This document shows, one piece after another, positions 16,803 through 25,914 of a DNA stretch of 64,000 nt. This DNA is from Streptomyces sp. NBC_00775. Its GTDB lineage: Bacteria; Actinomycetota; Actinomycetes; Streptomycetales; Streptomycetaceae. Location: NCBI RefSeq assembly GCF_036347135.1, contig NZ_CP108938.1, positions 7,068,001 through 7,132,000 of the forward strand. The letters run 5' to 3'. The notes under the pieces were generated by a model. That model made no database searches. It saw nothing but the letters and a program-made list of their open reading frames with translations, and was not told where the DNA came from. Each line of letters begins with the position of its first letter. Position 1 is the stretch's first letter. The position numbers were made by a program, and so were the translations under genes.

Positions 16803-17855
16803 TCAGTCGAGGCAGTGTGCCAGTGGTTCCCCGCGTGTCCAGCGGCCCACCTCCGCCGCCGCGATCCGTGCGGCCTTTTCGGCCACCGCGCGGCTGGCCC
16901 CGCCCAAGTGCGGTGTCATCACGAGCCGTTCGGTCGCGGCGAGGTCGAAGAGCGGCGAGTCCGGCGGCACCGGTTCCCGCTCATAGGTGTCGAGGGCCGC
17001 CGCGGACAGCTGCCCGCTCTTCAGCGCGTCGCACAGTGCGGACTCGTCGACCAGTGGACCGCGCGCCACGTTCACCAGGACGGCGCCGGGCGGCAGCAGC
17101 GCCAGCTCGCGGGCGCCGATCAGCCCGCGCGTCTCGGGGGTGAGCCGTGCGTGCAGGCTGATCACCCGGGAGCGGCCGAGGAGTTCGTCCAGCGAGTAGA
17201 CCCGCAGCCCGTGCACCTCGCCGCGCACATACGGGTCGTACACCAGCACCCGCGCCCCGAACGCGCCGAGCACCCGCGCGACCCGGCTGCCGACGGCCCC
17301 GTAGCCGACGAGCCCGACCGGCAGGTCCTCAAGTTCCAGACCGCTCTGCTCGTAGGTGTAGTAGGTCGCGCCGCCGCCCCAACTTCCTTGCCTGCCGAGG
17401 AGATCGTGGGCCTGGGGGATGCGGCGCAGCGCGGCGAGGAGCAGGCCGACGGTGAACTCGGCGGTGGCGGCGGCGTTGCGGCCCGGTGCGAAGCAGACCT
17501 GTACGCCGTGGGAGCGGGCCGCCTCCTGGTTGACGTTCACGGGGCCGCCCCGGCAGACGACCACCAGACGCAGCCGGGCCGCGGCGGCCAGCACCCGCTC
17601 GGTCACCGGGCCCATCTGGGTGACCAGGACGTCCGCGTCGGCCAGCGCCTCGATCAGCTCGTCCTCGGCGTCGCTCGCCTCCTCGACCTCGGCGACCCGG
17701 CCGAAGGGTTCCAGGGGCCAGCCGAGGGTCAATTCCTTTACAGAGAAGGGGTGTTCGCCCAGCTGGTCGCGGAGCGCTCCCGTGATCAGGGACGGCAGGA
17801 CGAAATGGTCACCGGCGGCCACCACACGCACAGGCGCTGTCTTGGCGGAGGTCAT
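16803..17855 (-). CDS. D-isomer-specific 2-hydroxyacid dehydrogenase
   Basis: 350 residues, NAD(P)-dependent. The Rossmann motif is GLVGYGAVGSRVARVLGAFG around residue 180. Catalytic residues are present: Arg in NVARGPLVDE, Glu in ALDTYEREPVPP and His in VMTPHLGG. Family members interconvert 2-hydroxy and 2-keto acids, so in this cluster it may oxidise a sugar acid or reduce a keto acid derived from the imported compound. Its ATG overlaps the stop of the upstream ATPase by four bases (ATGA), implying translational coupling. Confidence 0.92.
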   Translation of the reverse strand: MTSAKTAPVRVVAAGDHFVLPSLITGALRDQLGEHPFSVKELTLGWPLEPFGRVAEVEEASDAEDELIEALADADVLVTQMGPVTERVLAAAARLRLVVVCRGGPVNVNQEAARSHGVQVCFAPGRNAAATAEFTVGLLLAALRRIPQAHDLLGRQGSWGGGATYYTYEQSGLELEDLPVGLVGYGAVGSRVARVLGAFGARVLVYDPYVRGEVHGLRVYSLDELLGRSRVISLHARLTPETRGLIGARELALLPPGAVLVNVARGPLVDESALCDALKSGQLSAAALDTYEREPVPPDSPLFDLAATERLVMTPHLGGASRAVAEKAARIAAAEVGRWTRGEPLAHCLD

Positions 17856-19000
17856 CGAAGGGAGTCTCCCGTCTCGGCGTCGAACACATGGGTAAGGCCG
17901 GGATCGGCGGTCACCCGGACCCGCTCGTCCCGCGCGAGCCGCACCTCGGGATCGGTGAGGACGACGAGCGGCCGTACGACCCCTTCGAGCGCGAGGGTGG
18001 CGATGCCCGACTCCAGCAGCGGCTCGTGCGCACTCACCCGCGCTCGGACGCCGGTGGGGGCGCCACCTGCGGCTTGCCGTCCGTTGCCCCCGTCGCGTGC
18101 GCCACTCCCGCCGTCCCCGCCGGCCAGCCGCAGATCCTCCGGCCGGATGCCGATCACCACCTCGCGCCCCTCCGCCACCTTCACCGGCAGCGCGAAGCTC
18201 ACCGCCTCCGACAGCCGTGCGCGGCCGTCCCCCGTCGAGATCCCCGGCAGCAGATTGATCGCGGGCTCCCCGACGAAGTCGGCGACGAAGACATTGGCCG
18301 GGCTGTCGTAGATCTCGTACGGCGTGCCGAGCTGCTGGATGACGCCGTCCTTCATCACGGCGATCCGGTCGGCGAGGGAGAGGGCCTCCTCCTGGTCGTG
18401 CGTGACCAGGATCGTCGTATGTCCTAAATCCCGCTGGATGCGCTTGAGTTCACGGCGGGTGGTGTCGCGCTGGGCCGCGTCGAGGTGGGACAGCGGCTCG
18501 TCGAGCAGGAGGACGTCGGGTTCGCGGATCAGCGCGCGGGCGAGGGCGACGCGCTGCTTCTGGCCGCTGGAGAGTCCGGCGGGCCGGGCCTGGAGGAGGC
18601 CGGTGAGGTCGACGCGCTCGGCGATCTCGGCGACCTTGCGGGCGACGTCCGCATGAGAACCACGTGCCGCACGCCTGCGCGCCTTCAGCCCGAACGCCAG
18701 GTTCTCGGCGACGTTCAGCGGCGGATACAGCGCGTAGTTCTCGAAGGCGACCCCGATGTTGCGGGCCTGCGCGGGCCGCCCCACGACCGAGGCACCGCCG
18801 ACCAGGATGTCCCCGCCGGTCACCGTCTCCAGGCCGGCGATCATCCGCAGCGTGGTCGACTTGCCGCACCCGGACGGACCGAGCAGCCCCAGCAGTTCGC
18901 CGGAGCGCAGCTCCAGGTCGATACCGCGTACGGCGTCCACGGCCGGGCGGCCCCGGGACCGGTACGTCTTGCGCAGCTCGCGCAACTCCAACTCGGCCAT
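17852..19000 (-). CDS. Sugar ABC transporter ATP-binding protein, MalK/UgpC type (first of two)
   Basis: 382 residues. Walker A GPSGCGKST, signature LSSGQKQRVALARAL (Ser instead of Gly at position three) and Walker B VLLLDEPLSHLD, followed by the switch His in LVTHDQEEAL. The C-terminal TOBE/regulatory domain (VVIGIRPEDLRL) is interrupted by a Gly/Ala-rich linker. MAELELRELRKTY is the chosen start (19000); the frame opens at 19048. It powers import together with the permeases at 20.98–22.77 kb. A second, different ATPase lies beyond the DeoR gene, so the importer may use an ATPase heterodimer, as in some polyol transporters. Confidence 0.92.
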   Translation of the reverse strand: MAELELRELRKTYRSRGRPAVDAVRGIDLELRSGELLGLLGPSGCGKSTTLRMIAGLETVTGGDILVGGASVVGRPAQARNIGVAFENYALYPPLNVAENLAFGLKARRRAARGSHADVARKVAEIAERVDLTGLLQARPAGLSSGQKQRVALARALIREPDVLLLDEPLSHLDAAQRDTTRRELKRIQRDLGHTTILVTHDQEEALSLADRIAVMKDGVIQQLGTPYEIYDSPANVFVADFVGEPAINLLPGISTGDGRARLSEAVSFALPVKVAEGREVVIGIRPEDLRLAGGDGGSGARDGGNGRQAAGGAPTGVRARVSAHEPLLESGIATLALEGVVRPLVVLTDPEVRLARDERVRVTADPGLTHVFDAETGDSLR

Positions 19001-19023
19001 CAGCACCCCACTCTGAGGATCGG

Positions 19024-19860
19024 TCAGCCACCGCTGCCGGTGGCGCACACTTCGTACGGGACCTTGTGCTCGTCGAGATCGCGCAGCGCCTCCGCCGACG
19101 CCCCGTCGTCGACGAGGACCAGGTCGAAGCGGGACAGCGGGACGACCCGGTGCAGGGCGACCCGGCCGAGCTTGGTGTGGTCGAGCAGCAGGATGTTGCG
19201 GGCGGCCGAGTCGAGCATGGCGCGCTTCACGGACACGATGTGCTGCTCCTGGTGGTAGGCGTGGCCGCCGAAGACCGCCGACGTCGACGCGAAGCAGACG
19301 TCGACGCGCAGCGACTGCACCGCCTCCACGCAGGACACCCCGAGGAACGAGGAGTGCAGTGGGTCGTAGTCGCCGCCCAGGGCCATCAGATGGATGCCGC
19401 GCCGGTCGGCGAGGAGATTGATCGCCTCCAGGAAGTTGGTGACGACCGTGAGCGGGGTGATCTCACCGAGCCGGAGCCCGCGGGCTATCTCCAGCGCCGA
19501 CGTCGAGTCGTCGAGCAGCACCGCCATGCCGGGCTCGATCATCTTCAGCGCGCGCTCGGCGACGGCCGCCTTCTGCGGGCGCATCGACTTCAGCCGGTAC
19601 TGCACGTTCGACTCGAAGACCCCGGACGGCTGCGCGGTCACGCCGCCCCTGAACTTCCGTACGATTCCCTGCCGTTCGAGCTCGTCGAGGTCCCTGTGTA
19701 TGGTCATCAGGCTCACCCCGAAGCGCTCGGCGAGCTCGGCCGCCGTCGCCGAACCGTCGGCCAGCACCTGCTCGGCCATGGCCGCCTGACGGACCGCGGG
19801 CCCCTGCTGCGCACCACCACTTGTGCTACCGCTCGTGTTTCCGCTCGTGCTGCTGCTCAT
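19024..19860 (-). CDS. DeoR/GlpR-family transcriptional regulator
   Basis: 278 residues. After a Ser/Thr/Gly-rich tail, the winged helix (QVLADGSATAAELAERFGVSLMTIHRDLDELERQGIVRKFRGGV, residues about 30–75) is a classic DeoR reader head. The C-terminal ISOCOT-fold effector domain (LLDDSTSALEIARGL, LMALGGDYDP, SLRVDVCFASTSAVF, LLDHTKLGRVALHRVVPLSRFDLVLVDD) binds a phosphorylated sugar in known members. It sits inside the transporter operon, starting with a four-base ATGA overlap with the second ATPase. It probably represses the operon, with the kinase product as inducer; sites are likely at 24.2–24.4 kb. Confidence 0.92.
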   Translation of the reverse strand: MSSSTSGNTSGSTSGGAQQGPAVRQAAMAEQVLADGSATAAELAERFGVSLMTIHRDLDELERQGIVRKFRGGVTAQPSGVFESNVQYRLKSMRPQKAAVAERALKMIEPGMAVLLDDSTSALEIARGLRLGEITPLTVVTNFLEAINLLADRRGIHLMALGGDYDPLHSSFLGVSCVEAVQSLRVDVCFASTSAVFGGHAYHQEQHIVSVKRAMLDSAARNILLLDHTKLGRVALHRVVPLSRFDLVLVDDGASAEALRDLDEHKVPYEVCATGSGG

Positions 19861-20984
19861 CGCGCGCTCTTCCCGATCCCTCGTCCTGGACGCCCCGGCC
19901 GGTCGGCCTCGAACAGCAGCAGGTTCTCAGGCCGTACGGTCAGCCGTACCGGATCGTCGGGACGCAGGTGTGTCGCGTCGGCGCGCGGCGCGACCAGCGA
20001 GACGTACTGCCCGCCCAGGCGCACGGTGACCTCGACGGCCCGGCCGAGCACCTCGGTGACGTAGACGCTGCCGATGAGTTCATGGCCGTCGCCCCGGAGC
20101 GCGAGGTCCCGGGGACGCATCCCGACCAGCACCTCGGTGCCGGGGGCGGCCTCCGCGCCGAGCGGCAGCTCGACCGCCCCGTCCGCCGAGCGGAAACCCC
20201 CGCCGTCCGTGACCGTCCCCGGCAGCAGGTTGATCCGGGGCCGCCCGAACGCCCGCGCCACCTCCGTGTCGTACGGCCGGTACCAGATCTCCTCCCGGGT
20301 CCCGGTCTGGACGATCCGGCCGTCCCGGATGACGCCGATCCGGTCGCCGAGTGCCAGCGCCTCGACGGAGTCATGGGTGACGTACAGCGTGGTGGTGTGC
20401 TGCACGGCGCCGATGGCCTTGAGTTCGGCGCGCATCGACTGGCGGAGTTTGGCGTCCAGGTGGGAGAGCGGTTCGTCGAGGAGGAAGGCGCGGGCGGGCC
20501 GGACGAGGACCCGGCCGAGCGCGATCCGCTGCCGCTGCCCGTTCGACAACTGGCCGACCGGGCGGTCCAACAGGCCGCTGATGCCGAGGAGTTCGGCGAT
20601 CGCGCCGATACGGTCGCGGGCCTCGGCGGCGGGCAGCCGGTGCCGGGGCGAGCGCAGCGGGGAGGCGAGGTTGTCGTACGCCGAGCGGTGCGGGTAGAGG
20701 GCGTAGCTCTCGAAGCACATGGCCACACCCCGGTCGTACGGCTCCACGCCGTCCATGTCGGCGCCGTCGAGTTCGACCGTGCCGGAGTCGGGCGCTTCGA
20801 GCCCCGCCACGGTCTTGAGGGTGGTGGTCTTCCCGGCTCCCGACGGGCCGAGCAGACAGAAGAACTCGCCCTCCGCCACCTCCAGTTCGAGCCCGTCGAG
20901 CGCGGCGTTCTTCCCGTACGTCTTGTGGATCCCGCGCAGAGCGATCGCCGCCGGCCCCAGGCGGGTGCTGACGCCGGTGCTCAT
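19857..20984 (-). CDS. Sugar ABC transporter ATP-binding protein, MalK/UgpC type (second of two)
   Basis: 375 residues. Walker A GPSGAGKTT, signature QLSNGQRQRIALGRVL (Asn in place of Gly) and Walker B FLLDEPLSHLD with LYVTHDSVEAL. A TOBE-type C-terminal domain follows (VLVGMRPRDLALRG). It is clearly diverged from the 17.9–19.0 kb ATPase rather than a recent duplicate. Start ATG at 20984 overlaps the permease stop (ATGA). It is the natural partner of the two permeases just upstream in the operon. Confidence 0.92.
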   Translation of the reverse strand: MSTGVSTRLGPAAIALRGIHKTYGKNAALDGLELEVAEGEFFCLLGPSGAGKTTTLKTVAGLEAPDSGTVELDGADMDGVEPYDRGVAMCFESYALYPHRSAYDNLASPLRSPRHRLPAAEARDRIGAIAELLGISGLLDRPVGQLSNGQRQRIALGRVLVRPARAFLLDEPLSHLDAKLRQSMRAELKAIGAVQHTTTLYVTHDSVEALALGDRIGVIRDGRIVQTGTREEIWYRPYDTEVARAFGRPRINLLPGTVTDGGGFRSADGAVELPLGAEAAPGTEVLVGMRPRDLALRGDGHELIGSVYVTEVLGRAVEVTVRLGGQYVSLVAPRADATHLRPDDPVRLTVRPENLLLFEADRPGRPGRGIGKSAR

Positions 20985-21811
20985 GACTTGACCGCGCCGA
21001 AGGACAGCCCCCGCACCAGATACCGCTGGATCGTCAGCGCGAGCAGCAGCGGCGGTACGACGGAGACGAGCGCGGCGGCGGCCGTCAGGTTGTACTTGGG
21101 CCGGTCGCCGCCGAGGAAGGACAGTGCGCCCACGGTCACGGTCTGGGCCCGCGAGGAGGTGAGGATGAGAGGGAAGACGAAGTTGTTCCAGGCGAAGATG
21201 AAGGCGAGCAGCGACACGGCCGCGATCCCGGGCTTGACCAGCGGCAGCGCGACCTTGAAGAACGCCTGCTTGCGGGTGTAGCCGTCCAGCAGCGCCGCCT
21301 GCTCCAGCTCCGGGGTCAGATCGGCGAAGTACGACCGCATGATCCACACGATCAGCGGCAGGGTGACGAGTTGCAGCACCCACACCATGCCGACGTAGGT
21401 GTCGAAGAGGCCCAGCTTCTGGTAGAGCACGAACAGCGGGATGATCACGGTCAGTTCGGGCGCGAAGCGGAACGACAGCAGCGTGAACATCAGGTTCTCG
21501 GAGCCCTTGAACCGCCAGCGCGCCGACGCGTACGCCGCCGGAAGGCCGACCACGAGCGAGAGCGCCACCGCGCCCAGCGACACGACCAGGCTGTTGACGA
21601 AGAAGCGGACGAACGGGATGCCCTCGCTGTCGCCGAGCACCGTCCGGTACCCGTCGAGGGTCGGGGTGAAGGAGAAATAGGTGCTGAACAGCTGGTTCGC
21701 GGGCTTCAGGGAGAGGATCACCATCCAGGCGACGGGGAAGAGCGCGAAGACGAAGTAGAGGATGAGGGCGCCGTCCGCCAGCCACCCCAACAGCCGTTGT
21801 TTACGCCTCAC
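20981..21811 (-). CDS. Carbohydrate ABC transporter permease (MalG type)
   Basis: 276 residues, six predicted membrane segments beginning LLGWLADGALILYFVFALFPVAW. The cytoplasmic EAA loop is EQAALLDGYTRKQAFFKVALPLVKPGI. MalG-type subunits form the inner channel half with a MalF-type partner. Start is GTG at 21811, overlapping the partner's stop by four bases (GTGA); the frame is open far upstream, but only this start gives a normal family length. Confidence 0.93.
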   Translation of the reverse strand: MRRKQRLLGWLADGALILYFVFALFPVAWMVILSLKPANQLFSTYFSFTPTLDGYRTVLGDSEGIPFVRFFVNSLVVSLGAVALSLVVGLPAAYASARWRFKGSENLMFTLLSFRFAPELTVIIPLFVLYQKLGLFDTYVGMVWVLQLVTLPLIVWIMRSYFADLTPELEQAALLDGYTRKQAFFKVALPLVKPGIAAVSLLAFIFAWNNFVFPLILTSSRAQTVTVGALSFLGGDRPKYNLTAAAALVSVVPPLLLALTIQRYLVRGLSFGAVKS

Positions 21812-22773
21812 TTGGGCACCTCCGCCGCCCGGTTCTGGATCCGGCCCAGATGGCGCACCAGCACCATCGCGGCCAGATAGACCACAGCCCACAGCACGAT
21901 CGTGTAGCTGATCCCGAACGAGTAGCGCTGGAAGCGGATCGCCTCCAGATAGGCGCGGATCTGCAGCACCACCGTGGAATCGCCGGGCCCGCCCTCGGTG
22001 AGGGCGTAGATGATGTCGAACACCTTCAGCGAGTCCATGAACCGGAAGATCACCGCGACCAGCACATACGGCCACAGCATCGGCAGCGTGAGCCGCCGGA
22101 AGGTGTACCACCAGCCCGCGCCGTCCACGGCCGCTGCCTCGAAGGGGGAGGTCGGCAGCGACCGCAGACCGGCCAGGGCGAGGATCGCCACGAACGGGGT
22201 GTAGACCCAGACGTCCACGGCGATCGACGACAGCAGGGCGCCCGTCGGGGTGTCCGTCCACTGAACTCCCCCCAGGCCGAAGGGTTTCAGCAGATGGTTG
22301 ATCACGCCCACGGACGGCTGGAGCATCAGTTTCCAGATGATCGCGGCGATCACGGGCGCGATCATCAGCGGCAGGATGAGGATCTTCTCCAGTACCCGCC
22401 CGACGATCGACGACCGGTGCAGCAGCAGGGCCACGGCCACCCCGAGGACGGTCTCGAAGGCGGCGGCTCCCACCGCGTACAGCACGGTCACCCAGGCCGA
22501 GTTCCAGAAGGCGTCCTGCGTGAACACGGTCCGGTAGTTGTCGAAGCCCACCATGTCCGGCCGCGGCTTGCTCGCCGAGAAGTCGAACAGCGTGTAGTAG
22601 AGGCCGAGCCCGAAGGGGTACAGGATCCCGCCGGTGAGCAGCAGGGCGGGCACGATCAGCAGGTACGGGCGCAGTCCGCGCCGCCAGCGCGGAACGGCCC
22701 GCACCTGCCGTGCACCTTCCTCGCGTGAGGCCGCCCCGTGGTCGGTCTCCGTGAACGAGGTCGTCTCCGCCAT
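21808..22773 (-). CDS. Carbohydrate ABC transporter permease (MalF type)
   Basis: 321 residues, six predicted membrane segments, the first at YLLIVPALLLTGGILYPFGLGLYY. The EAA loop is FEAAAVDGAGWWYTFRRLTLPMLWPYVLVAVIFR. It is the second gene of the operon, six bases after the binding-protein stop, and its own stop overlaps the next permease start. Confidence 0.93.
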   Translation of the reverse strand: MAETTSFTETDHGAASREEGARQVRAVPRWRRGLRPYLLIVPALLLTGGILYPFGLGLYYTLFDFSASKPRPDMVGFDNYRTVFTQDAFWNSAWVTVLYAVGAAAFETVLGVAVALLLHRSSIVGRVLEKILILPLMIAPVIAAIIWKLMLQPSVGVINHLLKPFGLGGVQWTDTPTGALLSSIAVDVWVYTPFVAILALAGLRSLPTSPFEAAAVDGAGWWYTFRRLTLPMLWPYVLVAVIFRFMDSLKVFDIIYALTEGGPGDSTVVLQIRAYLEAIRFQRYSFGISYTIVLWAVVYLAAMVLVRHLGRIQNRAAEVPK

Positions 22774-22779
22774 CAGGGC

Positions 22780-24201
22780 TCAACTCACCTTGGAGGCAAG
22801 GTCACTCGCGAGGCCGTTGAGCACGGACTTCGCGTTCTTGCCGCCGTAGATCTCCTGGAGCGCGGCCGCCCAGCTCGTCGTCGCGTCGAAGAACTGCTCC
22901 TGCGGAGTGAACTGGATCTTCGTCTGGTCGACGACCGTCTCGAAGGTGTCGATGAAGCCTTCGAGGTGCTTCATCTTGTCCTTGTACGCGCCGTCCTGGC
23001 TGATCGACTTCCTGACCGGGTCGATGTGGTTGTACGTGATCGCACCCTTGCGCAGATGCTCCTTGCCGGTGGCCCACTGGAGGAACAGCCAGGCTGCGGA
23101 CTTCTTCTTGCTCCGGGCGTTCATGCCCAGCGACCAGATCCACATGTTGGTGGCGAGCGACCCGTCGGGCCCCTTCGGCCCCGGATGGAAGGCGATCTTC
23201 CCGGAGGCGGGACTCGCCCCCTGCACGGCCTGGAAGTAGGCCGCCGTGTCCGCGTCGAAGAGCATCCCGGCCTTCTTCGCGCCGAGGTCGCTGGAGCACT
23301 GGTACCAGGTGTACGACGTCCACGACGGCGGGCCGCCCTGCTTGACCATGCCCGCCCAGTCCTGGGTGAAGGCGATGGCCTCCGGGGTGTTCATGGCGGG
23401 CTTGAGCTTGCCGCCGGTGACGGTGAAGTCGTGCAGTCCGTTGCGCGCGTACATCGTCATGAAGCCGGGGTGGATGGTCGCCCAGCTGCGCGAGCCGCGC
23501 ACCGCGATGCCGTACATCCCGTCGAATCCGGCGCCCGGCGCCTTGCGCTTGATGACACCGGCGAGCTCGCGTAACTCGTCGAAGCTCTCCGCCGGTTTCA
23601 GCCCGAGCTTGTTGAAGACCTCCGTGTTGTACGCGACGACGTTCGTCTCCCAGCCCCACGGCAGCGCGTACTGCCCGCCCTGGCCGAGCGGCGCGCCCGC
23701 CTTCAGCGACCACTGGTCGGCCTGGAGGAGGTTGGGGAAGAAGTCGGCCTGGTCCCATTCGTCGCCGGTGGCCGAGGAGTTGCGCATCCACGGCCCGAGG
23801 TCCTCCAGCCAGCCCGGCGGCCCGTACTGCCACACCATGTAGGCGCCGAGCATGAAGACGTCGTAGGAGGCGCGTCCGCTGGACAGGTCGACGGTGAGCT
23901 TGTCGAAGTAGTTGTCCTCGGGGAAGACGTCGTACTCGACCTTGATGCCGGTCTTCTCGGTGAACGTCTTGAGGTCGGCTATCAGGGCGTCCGTGTAGGG
24001 GTGCTTGTTCAGCAGCGCCTTGACGGTCCTGCCCTTCTCGCGCTTCCAGTCGAAGGATCCGGTGACGTCGGCGGCGGCCGACCCGTCGTTCTTCTTGTCG
24101 TCCCCGCCGAACCCGGCGCCGCAGGCGGTCAGCAGCGGGGCCGAGGCGGCCGCGGCGGCCAGCGCGAGGAAGCGCCGGCGGTCGTGCACGTGCATGTCCA
24201 T
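22780..24201 (-). CDS. Extracellular solute-binding lipoprotein (Tat-type signal)
   Basis: 473-residue substrate receptor of the sugar ABC importer. The signal peptide has Arg-Arg-Arg (HDRRRFLALAAAAAS) and a lipobox LLTAC with Cys27, so it is probably Tat-exported and lipid-anchored. The mature part (KTGIKVEYDVFPEDNYFDKLTVDLSSGRASYDVFMLG) matches family 1 binding proteins for oligosaccharides or polyols. The ligand is not identifiable. First gene of the operon; ATG at 24201 follows GGAGG six bases upstream, while the frame opens at 24216. Confidence 0.92.
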   Translation of the reverse strand: MDMHVHDRRRFLALAAAAASAPLLTACGAGFGGDDKKNDGSAAADVTGSFDWKREKGRTVKALLNKHPYTDALIADLKTFTEKTGIKVEYDVFPEDNYFDKLTVDLSSGRASYDVFMLGAYMVWQYGPPGWLEDLGPWMRNSSATGDEWDQADFFPNLLQADQWSLKAGAPLGQGGQYALPWGWETNVVAYNTEVFNKLGLKPAESFDELRELAGVIKRKAPGAGFDGMYGIAVRGSRSWATIHPGFMTMYARNGLHDFTVTGGKLKPAMNTPEAIAFTQDWAGMVKQGGPPSWTSYTWYQCSSDLGAKKAGMLFDADTAAYFQAVQGASPASGKIAFHPGPKGPDGSLATNMWIWSLGMNARSKKKSAAWLFLQWATGKEHLRKGAITYNHIDPVRKSISQDGAYKDKMKHLEGFIDTFETVVDQTKIQFTPQEQFFDATTSWAAALQEIYGGKNAKSVLNGLASDLASKVS

Positions 24202-24414
24202 CCGTGACCTCCACAACGGTTGGGTCCGGTCCGGGTTAACACGGTGAGTCGACTCGTTAACAGAGGGTGTAACGGCGAGGGTTGACCGTCAATCCCTCGC
24301 GCAGGGGAAAATCTCAGGGCAGAGTGAGAAGTTCACAGTCCGAGTCGCGATGAGCCGAAGAGTCAAGGGCCGAAGAGCCGAAGAGTCGAAGAGCCAAAGA
24401 GGCAGGGGGCCGGG
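24202..24414. promoter_or_regulatory. Divergent regulatory region of the carbohydrate cluster
   Basis: Between the binding protein (minus) and the second kinase (plus). GTTAACA occurs twice (24235–24241 and 24256–24262) around the palindrome GAGTCGACTC, and an imperfect inverted repeat GCGAGGGTTGA / TCAATCCCTCGC follows at 24274–24300. These are good DeoR operator candidates. From 24352 to 24405 there are imperfect AGCCGAAG repeats in the kinase leader. Confidence 0.5.
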
Positions 24415-25914
24415 ATGGCGGACGACGGGACGGCGTGGCTGGGGATCGACCTGGGCACGCAGAGCGTCCGTGCCCTGGCCGTCACCGGCGACGGACGCGT
24501 GCTCGGCAGCGGATCGGCGCCCCTCACCGGGCGGCGGGCGGGCCCGCGCCACGAGCAGGACGCGGGGGACTGGTGGGACGCGGTGGGCACGGCGTCCCGG
24601 GCGGCCCTGCGCTCACTCGACCGCGTCCGGATCGGCGGGCTCGCGGTGTGCGCCACCTCCGGAACCGTGCTGCTCACCGACGGTTCGGGCCGGCCGGTCG
24701 GCCCCGCCCTCATGTACGACGACGGGCGCGCGGCGGCCGAGGCGGCGCGCGCCCGCGCGGCGGGGCTCCTGGTACAGAACGGCTGGGGGCTGCCGAAGGC
24801 GCTCTGGCTGCTCCGCGCACACGACGGCGCCGGGCGGGCCCGCGAGAACGGCCGTCTTCAGGAGGTCCGCCTGGCCCACCAGCCCGACGTCATCGTCACC
24901 CGCCTCACCGGGCATCCGGTGCCCACCGATTCCAGCCACGCCCTCAAGACCGCCTACGACCTGGAGCACGACACCTGGCCGTTCCCGGCGTTCGCCGAAC
25001 TCGGCCTCCCTGACGGCCTGTTGCCCGAGGTCGTACGGCCCGGAACCCGGCTCGGCGAGGTCTGCGCGGCCGCCGCCGAGGAGACCGGCATCCCCGTCGG
25101 AACCCCGGTCGTCGCCGGGATGACCGACGGCTGCGCGGCCCAGATCGCCTCGGGCGCCCTGCGCGAGGGCTCCTGGAACTCGGTGCTGGGGACGACGCTC
25201 GTGCTCAAAGGCGCCGCGTCGCAGCCGGTGCGGGACCCGTCCGGCGTGGTCTACAACCATCGTGCACCGGACGGGAGTTGGCTGCCGGGCGGCGCGTCGA
25301 GCGTCGGCGCGGGCGCGCTGGCCGCGTACTTCCCGGACGCCTCGCCCGCCGCGATGGACCAGGCCGCCCAGGCCTTCGAGCCCGCGTCCGTCCTCGCCTA
25401 CCCCCTCACCTCACCCGGCGAACGCTTTCCCTTCCTCGCCCCGGACGCCACCGCCTTCGTCCTCGGCGAACCCGCCTCCGACGCCGGCCTGTGGGCCGCG
25501 CTCCTCCAGGGCGTCGCCCTCACCGAACGTCTCTGTCTCGACTACCTGCACCATCTCGGCGCCCCCCTCGACGGCCCGCTCACCTTCACCGGCGGCGCCG
25601 CCCGCAGCCCGTACTGGAACCAGCTCCGCGCCGACATCCTCGGCCGCCCCGCCCGCGTCCCCGAACAGACCGAACCCGCCCTGGGCATGGCCGCGTTGGC
25701 GGCGTACGGCATGGGGGCCGCCCCCACCCTCGCGGACGCCGCCGACCGCATGGTCCACGTCCGTACGGTCCTTCAACCGCGCCCCGCCCGCACGGCGGCC
25801 TTCGCCGACCCCTACGCCCGGCTGCTCGACGAGCTGGAGGCGCGCGGCTGGCTGCCCGCTTCCGTCGCGGGGCACGCGCGGGCCCGGCTGGACCTGGATA
25901 CTGCGGGCTCATGA
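24415..25914 (+). CDS. FGGY-family carbohydrate kinase (second of two)
   Basis: 499 residues, divergent from the importer operon. The FGGY N-loop is WLGIDLGTQSVRALAVTGDG, a catalytic Asp lies in LMYDDGRAAAE, and the C-terminal ATP motif is LTFTGGAARSPYWNQLRADILGRPARVPE. It resembles xylulokinase-like members more than the 15.3 kb kinase does. Two different FGGY kinases in one locus suggest two sugars or two consecutive phosphorylations. The start follows AGGGGGCCGGG. The stop overlaps the phosphatase start (ATGA). Confidence 0.9.
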   Translation: MADDGTAWLGIDLGTQSVRALAVTGDGRVLGSGSAPLTGRRAGPRHEQDAGDWWDAVGTASRAALRSLDRVRIGGLAVCATSGTVLLTDGSGRPVGPALMYDDGRAAAEAARARAAGLLVQNGWGLPKALWLLRAHDGAGRARENGRLQEVRLAHQPDVIVTRLTGHPVPTDSSHALKTAYDLEHDTWPFPAFAELGLPDGLLPEVVRPGTRLGEVCAAAAEETGIPVGTPVVAGMTDGCAAQIASGALREGSWNSVLGTTLVLKGAASQPVRDPSGVVYNHRAPDGSWLPGGASSVGAGALAAYFPDASPAAMDQAAQAFEPASVLAYPLTSPGERFPFLAPDATAFVLGEPASDAGLWAALLQGVALTERLCLDYLHHLGAPLDGPLTFTGGAARSPYWNQLRADILGRPARVPEQTEPALGMAALAAYGMGAAPTLADAADRMVHVRTVLQPRPARTAAFADPYARLLDELEARGWLPASVAGHARARLDLDTAGS

